DNA of 64,000 nucleotides from Hemileia vastatrix (lineage: Eukaryota; Basidiomycota; Pucciniomycetes; Pucciniales; Zaghouaniaceae), in the NCBI GenBank assembly GCA_030280995.1, contig JASXTE010000004.1:13782501-13846500 (forward strand). Reading direction: 5' to 3'. This document shows positions 31,192-42,248 of this stretch, piece after piece (within the stretch, counting starts at the first letter, position 1; each line of letters begins with the position of its first letter). The position numbers were made by a program, and so were the translations under genes. The notes beneath the pieces were generated by a model. The model had not been told where the DNA came from and did not search any database. It saw nothing but the letters and a program-made list of their open reading frames with translations.

Positions 31192-33330
31192 CTAATCTTC
31201 ATGATTACTTGGTTCAGAATTCTGTGAGGTTTCAATAACATTTATTCTCTTCTTACACGTGTGACCCTTTACCCAAGGTTCATTACATTTGTAACAAGTG
31301 TTATTCTCCTGTCTCTTAGGGACAAGGGGAGCTGAAGGTTTTTTCTTCTCCACTGGCAATTTACTTGTAGTAGGTTTTACCACTTCAAAACTTTTTCTGT
31401 AATTACTATACTTGGTTTCATACTTGTGGTTTAATAATATCTCATTGCATATATTGATGAATCCAGAGGTATCTCTGATAGTTTCAGTTCTAGCTATAAT
31501 AATGTCTCTAACTGATATAGGCAACTTGTATATTATTTTTTCTTTCCACTCTTCATAATCCATTTTTGGATCCATAGCTTTCATTATTTTTATTAAATTC
31601 ATTAAAAATACCATGGGTTTATCTCCAGCATTTGGATTATATCTGGCTCTTTCATACAATCTTTGTTGAGTGATTCTAAATTTTAGGCCACCAAATTGCC
31701 TTTCAATTAGTGCCTTCCATTCATTCCAGGATTAATTAATTCCCTCACTCAATACAGATTCAAATCATAATAAGGCCACATATGTATATAAAGATATTAA
31801 CTTTGAAGTAATTTCTTCATAAGGTAATTTGTATGAAAATTTTAAGTTATCAATTCTTTGTATGAATTGCTGCCAATCAGATTTTGAATCCCCGTCAAAA
31901 GAAGGGTACTGATCTAACTTAGGCCAGTTCTTTTGGTTAGTTCTTGCTTCCCTAACCTGAGAAATATTCAGTAATTCACTTACTTTGGAAAGATGATCAT
32001 TTATTTCATCTTTTACTGATTTACTGTTCTCAGAGCCCATGACACTATGTTCATGTTTCATCATTGGTGTTTCATTTGCGTGTTTCATGAAAACAGGTAC
32101 TCTTGCCACATAAGAAGTGTTATCTTTTATTTTTTCACTATTTTTCAATATGATTGCTACTTCTATTTCTACTCTTTGTAACCTATCCTTTATTACAGGT
32201 ACATGAGTCAGAGTATCATTTATATTTGAAAAAGATAATTTAACACGTCCCTCAATGGTAGCCATAACATTCTGATTATGTTCTAATTTACTTTCTTAAT
32301 TTCTAATCTCAGAATTCAATCTTTTATTCTCATTGATTAATTCATCATTTGAATTTTCAATAATTTTTAATTTATTGGCTGTAGTACTCAATGATTGTGT
32401 TAGCTGTAATAATACATTTTCTGTATTATTGTTTGACTCTTTTGAGAACTCTTCTAATTTTTCAATTCTCAATAATAAGTTACTTATTCTTTTTGATTCC
32501 ATTGGATTCTCTTTCAAAAAATATTCTATTTTTTCTGTGTCCAACTCAGAATACTCATCATTTGATTCCATTTTCATATTAATAGCATTATCCTGGTGAT
32601 CAATAAAACTATTTACATTTTCTTCATGTAAAGACAAGTTTAACATATTTTTTCCAAACGAATAATCCTTTAAATCATTATCAATAATATCCAATATTTC
32701 CTTATCAATCTCATTACCTATAAGTAATTCATTGTCAGGTTGATACAATTGATTATGAGGAGTTGGATGACTTACCAAGGTCTTATCCCACTTCCCCTGC
32801 CTCTCCTTGCCTTTCCCTTGTAAGGGTGACTGCTGGAGCCCTGCTGTTGAGGATCGTTGTAATTTTGGGCGTACCAATCCCATTTCCATTTGCTTACTGT
32901 GATTTTTTGATCCTCCTCTTGGGCTGGAGGTGTTGCTATGGAATTGGTGGGTGCCACTGTTGGTGGTTGAGCCTTTATGTCCACTAGAGCTTGGTTAACT
33001 TCGATGAAACCTTGAGCTGCTCTTTTCTCCAGATTGTTGATCTGGTCCACTATATTGTTGACTCTTATTGTCAAGGTGTTCAGTAGGGTTGATAGGGAGT
33101 GAATTTTTTCTTGTAATGTATTTTTTACTTTCTTTATTGAAACTTTCTTTAAAAGCGTTTTCCTTTCCTCCAGAGACATTTGTGGAGTTTTGCTGTTTGT
33201 GGGGGAATCCTGGCCTTCCATTTGAATGTCCTGTAACAGGTCTTTCAGCTCTAGGTCTTAAGCTATAAGTTTTTTCCTTATTACTCACAATATCATTGTT
33301 GTCACACATTTTTATGTGGACTTTAATCAA
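31192..33330 (-). pseudogene. Gypsy-II gag, broken into several frames
   Basis: The 5' part (33330-32772) is in two overlapping frames and includes a coiled-coil-like stretch (LEERKTLLKKVSIKKVKN) and a basic KGKARRGRG patch. The middle (32889-32296) is acidic with heptad-like Leu and Ile. The capsid part (32265-31660) contains WPKLDQYPSFDGDSKSDW, typical of Ty3/gypsy retrotransposon gag. The end (31659-31192) has a zinc knuckle CYKCNEPWVKGHTC. Stops near 31764 and 31735 plus shifts break it. The translated product would form the particle core. Confidence 0.78.
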
Positions 33331-33895
33331 AGAATTTAAATTTGAGATCTTAAAACTTCAAAAGGAGTTTTATCAGTATTTATCAATACCACTGAAGACA
33401 ATTTTATTGCTTACTTATTGGTATGAAGTGAATTTCTAAGTGCCAAAAGTCAAATATGCTTTTTAAGTGGTCACTTGATTTAACTGGTCTACAATATGTA
33501 GCCGTGTTTTTATATTTAAAAAGAAAACAACTGTTAGTAAGGTTCTTTTCAAATATAAATGAATTTTACAAATCAATAGAAAGGGATTAAAAGTGCTGTT
33601 AAAAGAAAACAATTAATCAGTATAATTGGTTATCATCTGCAAAGATCACAAATTTAATTGGTCTATTGACAGACTCCCACTAAGAACAATTATATGTTAA
33701 ATTAGTGGTAAAATTTTTGATTCAATATCACAATTTTATTATATAACAGATATTCTTTTTCTGAAATCACTATATAAGTGACCCCAACCTGTTGTAATTA
33801 TCCAAATATTTCTATAGGGATTTTATTTACATGTACCTTCTTTAAAATTCTTACTTACTGGATTATAACAGAATTCTTGAGGAAAGGTCCCCAAT
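33331..33895 (-). other. Gypsy-II 5' leader between LTR and gag
   Basis: About 560 bp with no ORF. The reverse-strand sequence directly after the 5' LTR (33895 leftwards) reads ATTGGGGACCTTTCC, a candidate primer binding site starting TGGGGACC. Confidence 0.5.
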
Positions 33896-35399
33896 TTTCA
33901 GGCTGAGGTCAAGTACAAGGATGTGAACTAGCTTGAATGGTCAGTTGTCTAGAAGATTTTAATGGTCCTATATGAATACTGCAGTACAAATCCAACAAAT
34001 AGTAAAATATAATTCAAAATAATGGTCTCAGTAATATAATTTTCACTATTTTTATATATGGATTACAATCTTTTTAGTTAGTAGAAAAATAGATTTTAAT
34101 AATTCAGATACTATTCAAAAGTCTTATAAAAGTACTAATTGATATGTATTGTAATTTATTTGGTTATATTGGTTAAATTGTAAATGATAAAGAATGTAGA
34201 AACAATACCCAAAAACCTCCTCCTTTTATACACACTGAGTTCCCCAATGATTCCCTTGATGTGCCACCCAATACACAGTTAATGACGCCTCCAAACAACT
34301 AATAGACATGCCCATCAACATTTCCAGTAACCCATGACATAATTTGAAGAGTAACAACTGTCAAAATCCTGTAATAATAAGGAGAATCCATCAAAATTAA
34401 AAAATAAGATAAAAAGAGAGTATATGCATATTAAAAAGTAATATAAAAGAATAAAAGGGGATTTTTTTAAGGTTAATAATAGCTTAATAATAAGGGGTAT
34501 TCACTTTAGAAATAATGGGGCTTATCCTGACATTATACTACGTGAAATTCCCCTTCAAAAATCCCCAATATTGACTGAGAAACCACCCAAAAACTCAAAA
34601 AAGAGTGTGAGATGTGGGGTAACTACATGCAGTCCTTGGCAGGCGCTTGCACTGGTAAATCCTTGACTAATTTTAGGCAAATTTAAGTGTGGTAGTAAAA
34701 TAAGGCACCAAGAAAGAGGTTATTAATGAAATTAGTGCATATAAAGAGGGTCAATGCATTATTAATTAAGCTAGGACACTAAATAAGTGCCTGTCGCCTA
34801 TTTTAGTGTGTTTCCCCACAGTGAGAATAGAATGTGGGGTAATTATAGTGTGAAAAAGCTTACTTTGCTAAAAATGAAGCTATTCACATGGGAAAAAAGC
34901 AGGCAGTATGTGGCCAGTACACAGAAGCCATTTCTGGCATAAAAAAAACCAAATTTGAAAAGTATTATTTTTATGCATTTAAATAGCCAAATCAATAGTC
35001 CTAATTGAGACAAATTGATCTTTCAAAGCGCAATTTTGATATTCTCAAATTTATGGTGCATATAGTCAACTTTTAAGTGAAATAAAGCGCATTTCTTGTT
35101 TTTTGCATAAAACAGTGAAAATAACAGCTTTAAGTGTACTTAAAAATTATGTAGCCTTATACTTAAGGTTCTTAAGATTACCCTAGCATATCCCAACTTA
35201 ATATTAAGTACATAAGACTTATAAAAGGTGGATGTATGCATGTATATAAGGTGTTATAATGGCATATTTTGTATATTATCATAATTTTACTTATGTATAC
35301 TGTTTGTGTACTATTAATTATTATTCACATGTATAGTTCATGTGTTTAACATAACTTATAAGTACTTTTTACTCAGTCCTGGGGATAGACAGGCTGACA
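33896..35399 (-). repeat. 5' LTR of Gypsy-II
   Basis: 1504 bp, the same length as the 3' LTR. Its last bases on the minus strand read CAGCCTGAAA where the other LTR has GACA, so one terminal base is mutated. It is followed on the right by the second CAACT. Confidence 0.93.
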
Positions 35400-35541
35400 C
35401 AACTGATCTTTTCTTTATTAAGTAGACTTATTAGCTTAGTTAATTGAGAACTCTTTATTTACTTAAAGGGACAGGGGTTTATTTTGTTTATCCAACTCCC
35501 TTGGATTCTTCTTACAGAAAGGTGGCTTTAAGATTATTTCT
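35400..35541 (+). repeat. 3' LTR of Gypsy-I copy 3, second segment
   Basis: After the CAACT duplication (35400-35404) the sequence resumes the LTR (TTAGCTTAGT, then TTCTTCTTACAGAAAGG), matching 10135-10278 of copy 1. The end near 35541 is judged by alignment only. Confidence 0.7.
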
Positions 35542-36444
35542 AGAAAAATTTGAAATATAGAATAAGTTTTCTTAAAGATGGGATGAAGAAGCACAACAAT
35601 AAAGTTGTACTTATAAAAAATTTATAAATGATTAAATATATATGTTTTTATAAAGTTTTTTATTTTTGTGAACAGTTTTAAAATTCAATTTCCTGAAGAT
35701 GAGAAATTTAAAATGATACCCTATATTTATATTTTTATGAGTTGTTATATAAAATTTATAAAATGTTATGTAAATGTGTTATATTTATATAGGTATTACA
35801 AATTTATGAAATTTTAAAATAAAAGTGATGTGGTTGTTGATATTATTGTTTGGTTTTATGTTGATTTCTCCCCCTCTAATTTCTAATCTAAATGCTTTAT
35901 ATGCATAGTAAGTCATGTGCCCTACTTTCCCTGCTGGAGCATCCTGGAGTTCCTATGGAGCTTGTGCAGACTTCTGGACACAATTAGAACCTTAAAACCT
36001 TAATAAAAAATCTACAAAAATTAGAGATGATAAAGCTACTTTTCCTTTACCTTCCCAAATAATTTTCATAGTCCAAGCATCTCTATTCATCTAATTAAAA
36101 ATTATCAAATTTAATAAAACTATGAAAAAGTAAAAATAATTAAAAATAATTATAGAATTATTTAAAATATAAGAAAAATAGTAAAAATTCCCAGAAAATT
36201 TCAAAAGGCTATTAAGACTACTAGATTATATTTCCATGCATTTTTAGTCTTATAATTGCATTTGTTGGCCATTAAAAAAATTTTTTTTGACTTGTATAGT
36301 TGATCCATTTTAACAATATATCTGTCCATTCTTTTTAAAATAAAATTATATAAAATTATATTGGACCTTCAAATCTTTAAAATAACCATCCCAAATTTGC
36401 CGTATAATAATTCAGAGTGCCATACTAATATTCAGACTGCCACA
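35542..36444 (-). repeat. Old Gypsy-I LTR fragment in reverse orientation
   Basis: Matches the reversed LTR at 15990-16947 (GATACCCTATA, GAGCATCCTGGAG, TTTTTATTAAGG) and ends at TGTGGCAGTC on the minus strand (36444). The part that would join the internal region is missing on the left, as expected if copy 3 is inserted within this older LTR. Confidence 0.65.
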
Positions 36445-37333
36445 TTCTGGTTCTTGGTTTATTCAATATCATCACTCCTTCCATGGCACTAATTTCTTCT
36501 ATCCCTCCCTCTACTCTACTCATTTTTCTTCACTCAATAGTTGCATTTCCCATGCCATAAAATTTCCTTGATGATTTATTAGACATGGAAATAGAATATT
36601 TGCTTCTTACATATTTGTTAACTACCCATTACAACAATCAAACATCTAATTTAACTACACTGGGACCAAAAAAATGATAGAATGAGATCATTACACTGGT
36701 AGTGCACGCTTAATGAAAGACTACTTTGGGCAAAACCATTTTCAATTTTTTGGGAGCTTTGAGGGGTAGACATGGTTTAAAAATTATTATGATATGATAG
36801 AATGATAATTTTGGGTGTGATGTGATGATGTGATGATGAGAAGTGAAAAAAGTAGTGTTGAGTAAGAGAATGACAAGTAATGTAGTGTTTGGTAAGAGGA
36901 GGTAGTGGAGTGTTGCAAGGTTAAGCAAGTGAGTTCAATTACTGAAAAAATGGCAGGGAAGAAAATGAGTTACAAAAATGGTTCAATAATTTGTGGAATG
37001 ATCCATGATTTACTGAAAAAATTACTGATTTGACCCTTTACCAAAAGACTGAAAATAGATGAGTGTGGAATTTCAGTGGCTATTTTCAGTAAAATATGCA
37101 TACCAAAGCTAATTTGAACCATGAGTGTGGATGCTCTTATGAAACTTGTATTTATAAAGATTATTTTTTGATGATCATTAGTGAAAGTGATGATTGGAGC
37201 AAAAATGGAAAATTAATGCAAAAAAATTGCATAATTAGGCTAATTTGATGGACTATTGTACATGCTTTTATGCTTTGTGGTGTAAAAAATGGTGTTGGTA
37301 GTGTTAGGTTAAGTCACAACTTGGTTACATGTA
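36445..37333. other. Unassigned AT-rich stretch ending in a GAGCATCC-type inverted-repeat end
   Basis: No gene is supported. The segment 37085-37136 (AAAATATGCATACC ... GGATGCTC) followed by TTA matches the right end of the element closing at 60421, so a small TTA-flanked DNA transposon probably ends at 37136. Its left end was not found with confidence. Bases 37140-37333 show nothing recognisable. Confidence 0.4.
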
Positions 37334-38902
37334 CAGTGGGGGACAGATGTTTTGGCCATTTTTTTTTGCCATAACTCACAAACTTCTTATGAAACCACCA
37401 TGAAAAAAATATGTATTATCACTCTTAAGACTTGAAAGAATTCAAATATGACATCAAAATTTCACTTCATTCATTCATTTTTTTTCTTTCGTATTTTATA
37501 AATGGCCATGTTTTCAATCATAAAACCAAAAATCTCATGACAATGAGACCTAAACCACACACAAGCAATCCTTTCACACTACCAATTCAATGAAAAAAAA
37601 AATTAAATTTTTTTCAGTTTTTTTCATCCAGGGGTCACCAGCAATTGGAACCACCACCAGCAGCAATGCAAGCCTCCAATTTTTGTGGCAATGATTGAAC
37701 AAGATGCTCCAGTTGTTGGGAACGGAAATCATACCATGCTTGTTGTATTGCTTGTGGCATCTCAGCAATGTTTTTTGGTTGATAGTGTTTTTGAATATTA
37801 CTCTTCATTGTTTTCCAAATGCTCTCAATCAGATTTAGGTCAGGCAATGTTGCTGGCCAGGTCATCTTACAAAGATTAATAACAGATTGGAAATCTTGAG
37901 GTAGCTTTGAGGTGTGCACCAGAGCAATATGCTCCATAAGGAGAGGGTGATTGTGAGGGTCAACTTTGGCAAGCCATGGAAGCAACAAGCCAAAGTAGAC
38001 ATTGTCTATGAAGTGCTGTGAAGTTCATCAGTTTGATGGCAGGAATACTATAGGTGGTGCCTTGCATGTATTGAAGAATCTGCCCCATATCATGATAGTG
38101 GAGCAACCACTTTTGAAAGTAGGCTGCAAACATTCCATGTGAAGTTTTTTGCTGCTCTGGCACCAGACCAAAACATGAGTTGACAGCTTGCCAACTTCAA
38201 AGCTGCATTCATCAGTCCATGTAACTTTTTGTCCAATCTTTAACTGACCAGTGGACATGTTGGCAAGCAAATTGAAGTTATCTTTCTTAATGGGAGAGAT
38301 TGAGTTGAGGTTTTTTGACGGAAACACGTTTATGAAAACCAAAGTCATGAGCACGGCGGTGAGCAGTTTGGCATGAAATTTTGCAGGTAAGACTGTCAGT
38401 AATCTCTTTCAAGGTCTTCTTATGATTGCTAGTGAGGCTTTTCCTGATTTGACGCATGTCTCTTGGACTGGTCATGACAGGGCAGCCAGGTTTTTATAAT
38501 TTTTCAAGTCTCTCCTCGCTGCAGTATGTGGCAATAATTCGACACACAGTGGTTAGTGGGACGTTAAAATGGGCTGATACTTTTGTTGCCAAGGAGCCTG
38601 AGGCTGCCATGCCTGCAATAAGGCCACGCTCACCGGTAGTGAGTTGCTTCTTTGCGAAGTGGCATGCCATGATAGGCGCCTTAAGGTGCAAAAATAAGGG
38701 GTGATTTTTAAAGCTAAATAATAAAGAAAAAAACAATGAGCAATAAAAGAATGACTTAGCAAATGATAGAGTGAGACACAAAGAACCAAGGAACGAAGTT
38801 TGGAGGTGGTATTGGCAATGATGGTTGCATACGATAAAGATGAATAATTACAAAAATGGGGATTACGCATAAAAAGTGGCCAGAACATCTGTCCCCCCAC
38901 TG
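37334..38902 (-). mobile_element. Tc1/mariner-like transposon, inactive
   Basis: Inverted repeats, CAGTGGGGGACAGATGTTTT on the left and its near complement (GAACATCTGTCCCCCCACTG) on the right, enclose 1569 bp, the usual Tc1 size. A TA precedes the left end; the right flank reads TT, so one base of the duplication may have changed. The transposase lies on the minus strand. Confidence 0.85.
37635..38670 (-). pseudogene. Tc1-like transposase, frameshifted with a lost catalytic residue
   Basis: From MACHFAKKQLTTGERG (38670) the product shows an N-terminal helix-turn-helix part, then VTWTDECSFEVG (first catalytic Asp), a segment LMEHIALVHTS where LMxDNApxHts is expected, and WPATLPDLNLIESIWKTMK with the third acidic residue. 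The second Asp is His here. Pieces lie in at least three frames. It would bind the inverted repeats and cut the element out, but this copy cannot. Confidence 0.82.
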
Positions 38903-39664
38903 TTTATAGTATTGCACTGTAGCTAGCTCGTTCTATACAACTCTTGGTGTGAGAGAAGACAGACACTGACTCACAATCTGGGAATACAGAACAATCGGTA
39001 AGTACTTTATTTTTAAATAATCCTCACACCTGTTGGCGCAAGAGAAAACAGACACTGACTCGCATTTCTGGCGTTACGGAACAATGAAGGTGTCAAAATA
39101 GGGAAGCTGATATATAGCAAAAAAAAAACTACAAACCTTGTCCAAAAGAAATATTTTATTACACTGTAATAAAAGATATTTTATTTATCTATTTTCAGTT
39201 TAGATAATTGTTTCAAAGAAGTGTTAACAATTAGGAACTAAAAACTCTTATTTCCTCAACTTGCTGAAGATTGTTCAGCCTTGAGTCGCTCTTACTGTCG
39301 GAAATGGAAAAGAAGTTTCTCTCTACGAAGCAGACGAGTACTTAAAATAATATCCAAGGCGCCAATGAAATTATATAGCCAAGAAACCAATAAGAGTGGA
39401 TTTAACAGCAGTCAAGTATTCAATCAAAACACGAATTTTCACAAGCCAAAGTTAAAATGAATAATTGGACAATAGAAAACAGAAAATAGCACAAAATCAA
39501 TAAATAAAAATAAAAACCTCGAAGAAACAAAATGCAGGGTAAATATATAACAGCCATAATGAAAAATTCCAAGAATTCAAATGAAAACCGCAGTGTGATA
39601 TGCAAAAACCAGCTAGTAAACAAGCACAGTAATTGTCCCAAAAAGATCAGAGCTTGGCAATCTA
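38903..39664. other. Intergenic stretch with a tandem duplication
   Basis: CAGACACTGACTC with flanks is present twice (about 38945-39000 and 39032-39087, unit near 87 bp). The remainder, downstream of the DnaJ gene, shows no ORF with support. Confidence 0.5.
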
Positions 39665-41703
39665 TCATGACCATCCATTGTCATATTTAGCCCTTTTAGA
39701 CGAGTCTAATAAAACACTGTAGGCTTCATTGATCTAATCAACAAATCCCAATCAGTATCACAGTCTTCCCCTCAAGAAATATTGAAAGAAAATTGAAACA
39801 AACCAATTGGAATTTGAGTGTGTCGCCACCCTTGTCTGGGTGCAACTTCAAACCAAGTTTTCGGTAAGCTGCACGGATTTCTGATGGAGTAGCAGTGGGT
39901 GAAATCTCGAGAAGCTACAACGCCAATTAATTTACTCCTATCAGTTTATATCATTTTTCTTTTTATTATACATATAGATAGATCCACAAACTCTGTAATA
40001 CCCCTTGAAGTCTGTTGAGGAGGATTTAGATGAAAACCCAGTGTAGCGAGAGCCCGAATCATTGTTGGAATGTTCACCGTGAAACCATTGGCTATGTGCT
40101 CTTTCATTCACCTTCACACGAGCTTGATTGTATTCAACCTCAACTTCGGCCAATCCAACTTCAGCATGTTCCCACCCATACCTAAGCAAGAGGATCAACT
40201 GTTCGTAATCAGAAAATCCTTTGCGATAGGATACCGGATCATCATTATAGCATTGGGCCTTGGCCCGCAAATGCAACGATTTGACGATAAAGGGCCTTAT
40301 CCTGTGTGGAACATTTTTACAGCTATGGCGATTGAAATTGGTCTCAGTAGGGAGAACCTTCATGACAAGCCTCTTGGCCTCCGCCAAGCATCTAACTGAA
40401 CCCGTTGAACAATAATTCTATACATGACAAGTTGATCATGAGCAGTTAGATGGTATGAAACACTGTATTTCAAGATTAAGATCATACCTGGATAGCAATC
40501 TCAGCACCGAGAGTCGCCACATAGATACCATGCAACTTTTCTAACGGTTCGTTTAAGCCCAAACTCAAAACAGCCTCACACGAATCAGCTATAGCCTTTC
40601 GTGTTCCTTGATCAATTTTTTGGAGAATAGTCTGGAAGTATGGGAAAAGAAGTGTGAGACGATAAAAAACGTATCTGAAAAAAGTCCGGAGATAAATCAG
40701 TAAATTGAAAATGAAATGAAAGTTACAGGAGGGATAACGTTAGAATCACTCACTTGATATTGATGGTGTTAACCAAAAGACCAGGATTTTCATATGCCTT
40801 TTTCAAGTTACTGATAGCTTCGCTAAAATCAAAGACCCCATAGCTAATTAATCCTTTCAAGTAAAAAACCTCTGGGATCGATGGGCCATAAGATGAAATA
40901 ATTGATCTAAAGCCACACGGAAATCAGTTGGGCCTTGATAATATTAAGATCAATGAAGCCACTTACTTCAACGTATCGTCAGCTTCAGCTACTAGACCCC
41001 CCATAATTTCTGCTTCCCCCTTCCACAATGCCCAGCACAAAGGCAGACAAGAATCATCTCTGCACCATTGCAAACCCCATAATTTGGATTTTGCGAGAAA
41101 CGACTTAAAGATCCTAGCAACTTCCAACCACTGCTCTTCCTTTCTTGCTTCTAGCACACTACTAAGAGTCTCTGCCACTAAATCAATACGAAACTCAAGT
41201 TGGATCATTTCTGCAAACTTGGGATCAGTTGCGACAATTTTTAATCCACTACTGAGTTGACTCAACATATTGATATAATGCTGTGCATCAGAGATATCCA
41301 AAACAGTGAGAAAGCAATTTAATAAACATAACACGCGCTTTTGCGCTGCGAGTTTATAATCACATGAGGTGTGATTTGTTGTGGTGAGATGGCAAGCCAT
41401 CTTCAGATCCATGATTGCATTATCGTATAAGCCTAGCGCCAGATATGATGTTGCTCGGTTGCTTAGAGAAACGCAAACACCCTCCAAAAGAGGATCATAT
41501 TGTTTACCCGCAATTGAATAGAAGTCGTAGGCTTCGGTGAAGGCATCAATCGCCTCCTGAAACAAAATATGGGGTCAAATCAATTTATAGCCATTGTTTT
41601 TTCAAGTATGAGAAAAGGGAAATAACTCACACTATATTTCTCACATTTATAAAGGTTGTCGCCTGCCGTTTTAGCTTTGAAACCTTTTTCGGCCGACATT
41701 TCT
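39665..41703 (-). CDS. TPR/DnaJ co-chaperone (DNAJC7-like), 3' portion cut off by a copia insertion
   Basis: Exons: 41698-41631 (plus TTTCT duplication to 41703), 41556-40967, 40906-40754, 40674-40488, 40417-39992, 39914-39804, 39733-39665, all consistent in phase. Introns are 60-79 nt, and the last two use the unusual donor GTTTGT. Together with the 5' exon the frame is exactly 758 codons including the stop. The product has TPR units from AEKGFKAKTAGDNLYK and YSEAIDAFTEAYDF onward. A C-terminal J domain reads GYYRLLEISPTA, IRAAYRKLGLKLHPDKGGD and INEAYSVLLD, with the HPD motif that stimulates Hsp70 ATPase. Such proteins hand clients between Hsp70 and Hsp90 in the cytosol. Exon boundaries are my reconstruction. 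This part has lost its promoter and start. Confidence 0.88.
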
Positions 41704-42248
41704 TGAAAGAATAATAAAAGCCTTTAATCTAGCGTAAGTCTTCTCCTCTAGTAACACTGTGGATGAAGCTGAAATCGCTGATAGTAATGCGCTAACCTTT
41801 AATCTAGCGTAAGTCTTCTCCTCTAGTAACACTGTGGATGAAGCTGAAATCGCTGATAGTAATGCGCTAACCTGTATGATATGAGATCTACTCGTAAATA
41901 ATATGGATCACAAGAGAACAGTGTTGTGCTAACCTTTAATCTAGCGTAAGTCTTCTCCTCTAGTAACACTGTGGATGAAGCTGAAATCGCTGATAGTAAT
42001 GCGCTAACCTGTATATTCAAGTGAGTACGTGTAGAGAGATGAGATGAGATGATGAGCAAAAGAAGACAAAAGATATGGTAATAGATGAACACTTGATAGC
42101 TATATATACCATAACTACAACTTCTCACGCTAGCACAATACACTTCTCTCTCTTCTACATACAGTTAGTATCAGTCCACTTCGGGACAAGTAATGCAAAA
42201 AAGATTATAATAATAAGTATGAATTAGAATATTATGTATATACTAACA
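41704..42248 (-). repeat. 3' LTR of Copia-I with three 75-bp internal repeats
   Basis: A 75-bp unit beginning CCTTTAATCTAGCG occurs at 41721-41795, 41796-41870 and 41933-42007. The first two are directly adjacent; a 62-bp spacer precedes the third. The same layout is in the other LTR (46443 onward). Repeated blocks in an LTR often act as enhancers, but nothing here proves it. Confidence 0.95.

Larger units (their letters stand above)
21999..35399 (-). mobile_element. Gypsy-II: complete but decayed chromodomain Ty3/gypsy element
   Basis: Two 1504-bp LTRs (21999-23502 and 33896-35399) with terminal inverted repeats, TGTCAGGCTG and CAGTCTGACA, are flanked by the 5-bp duplication CAACT (21994-21998 and 35400-35404). 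On the minus strand the order is gag, protease, RT, RNase H, integrase, chromodomain. The 3.8-kb Harbinger-like insertion lies in the protease region. The LTRs differ at many positions, so the insertion is not recent. The polypurine tract GGGTGGGTGAG precedes the 3' LTR at 23503-23513 (reverse strand). A primer site starting TGGGGACC follows the 5' LTR. Confidence 0.93.

Noticed and set aside
36710..36928. 72-residue minus-strand ORF
   Set aside because: Low-complexity Leu/His-rich translation of a GA-rich tract without support; probably inside a small TTA-flanked element.
41823..42143. 106-residue ORF, repeated exactly at 46545-46865
   Set aside because: It lies wholly inside the two copies of the Copia-I LTR and crosses its 75-bp repeats. 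It has no domain or family features, so the repetition only reflects identical LTRs.
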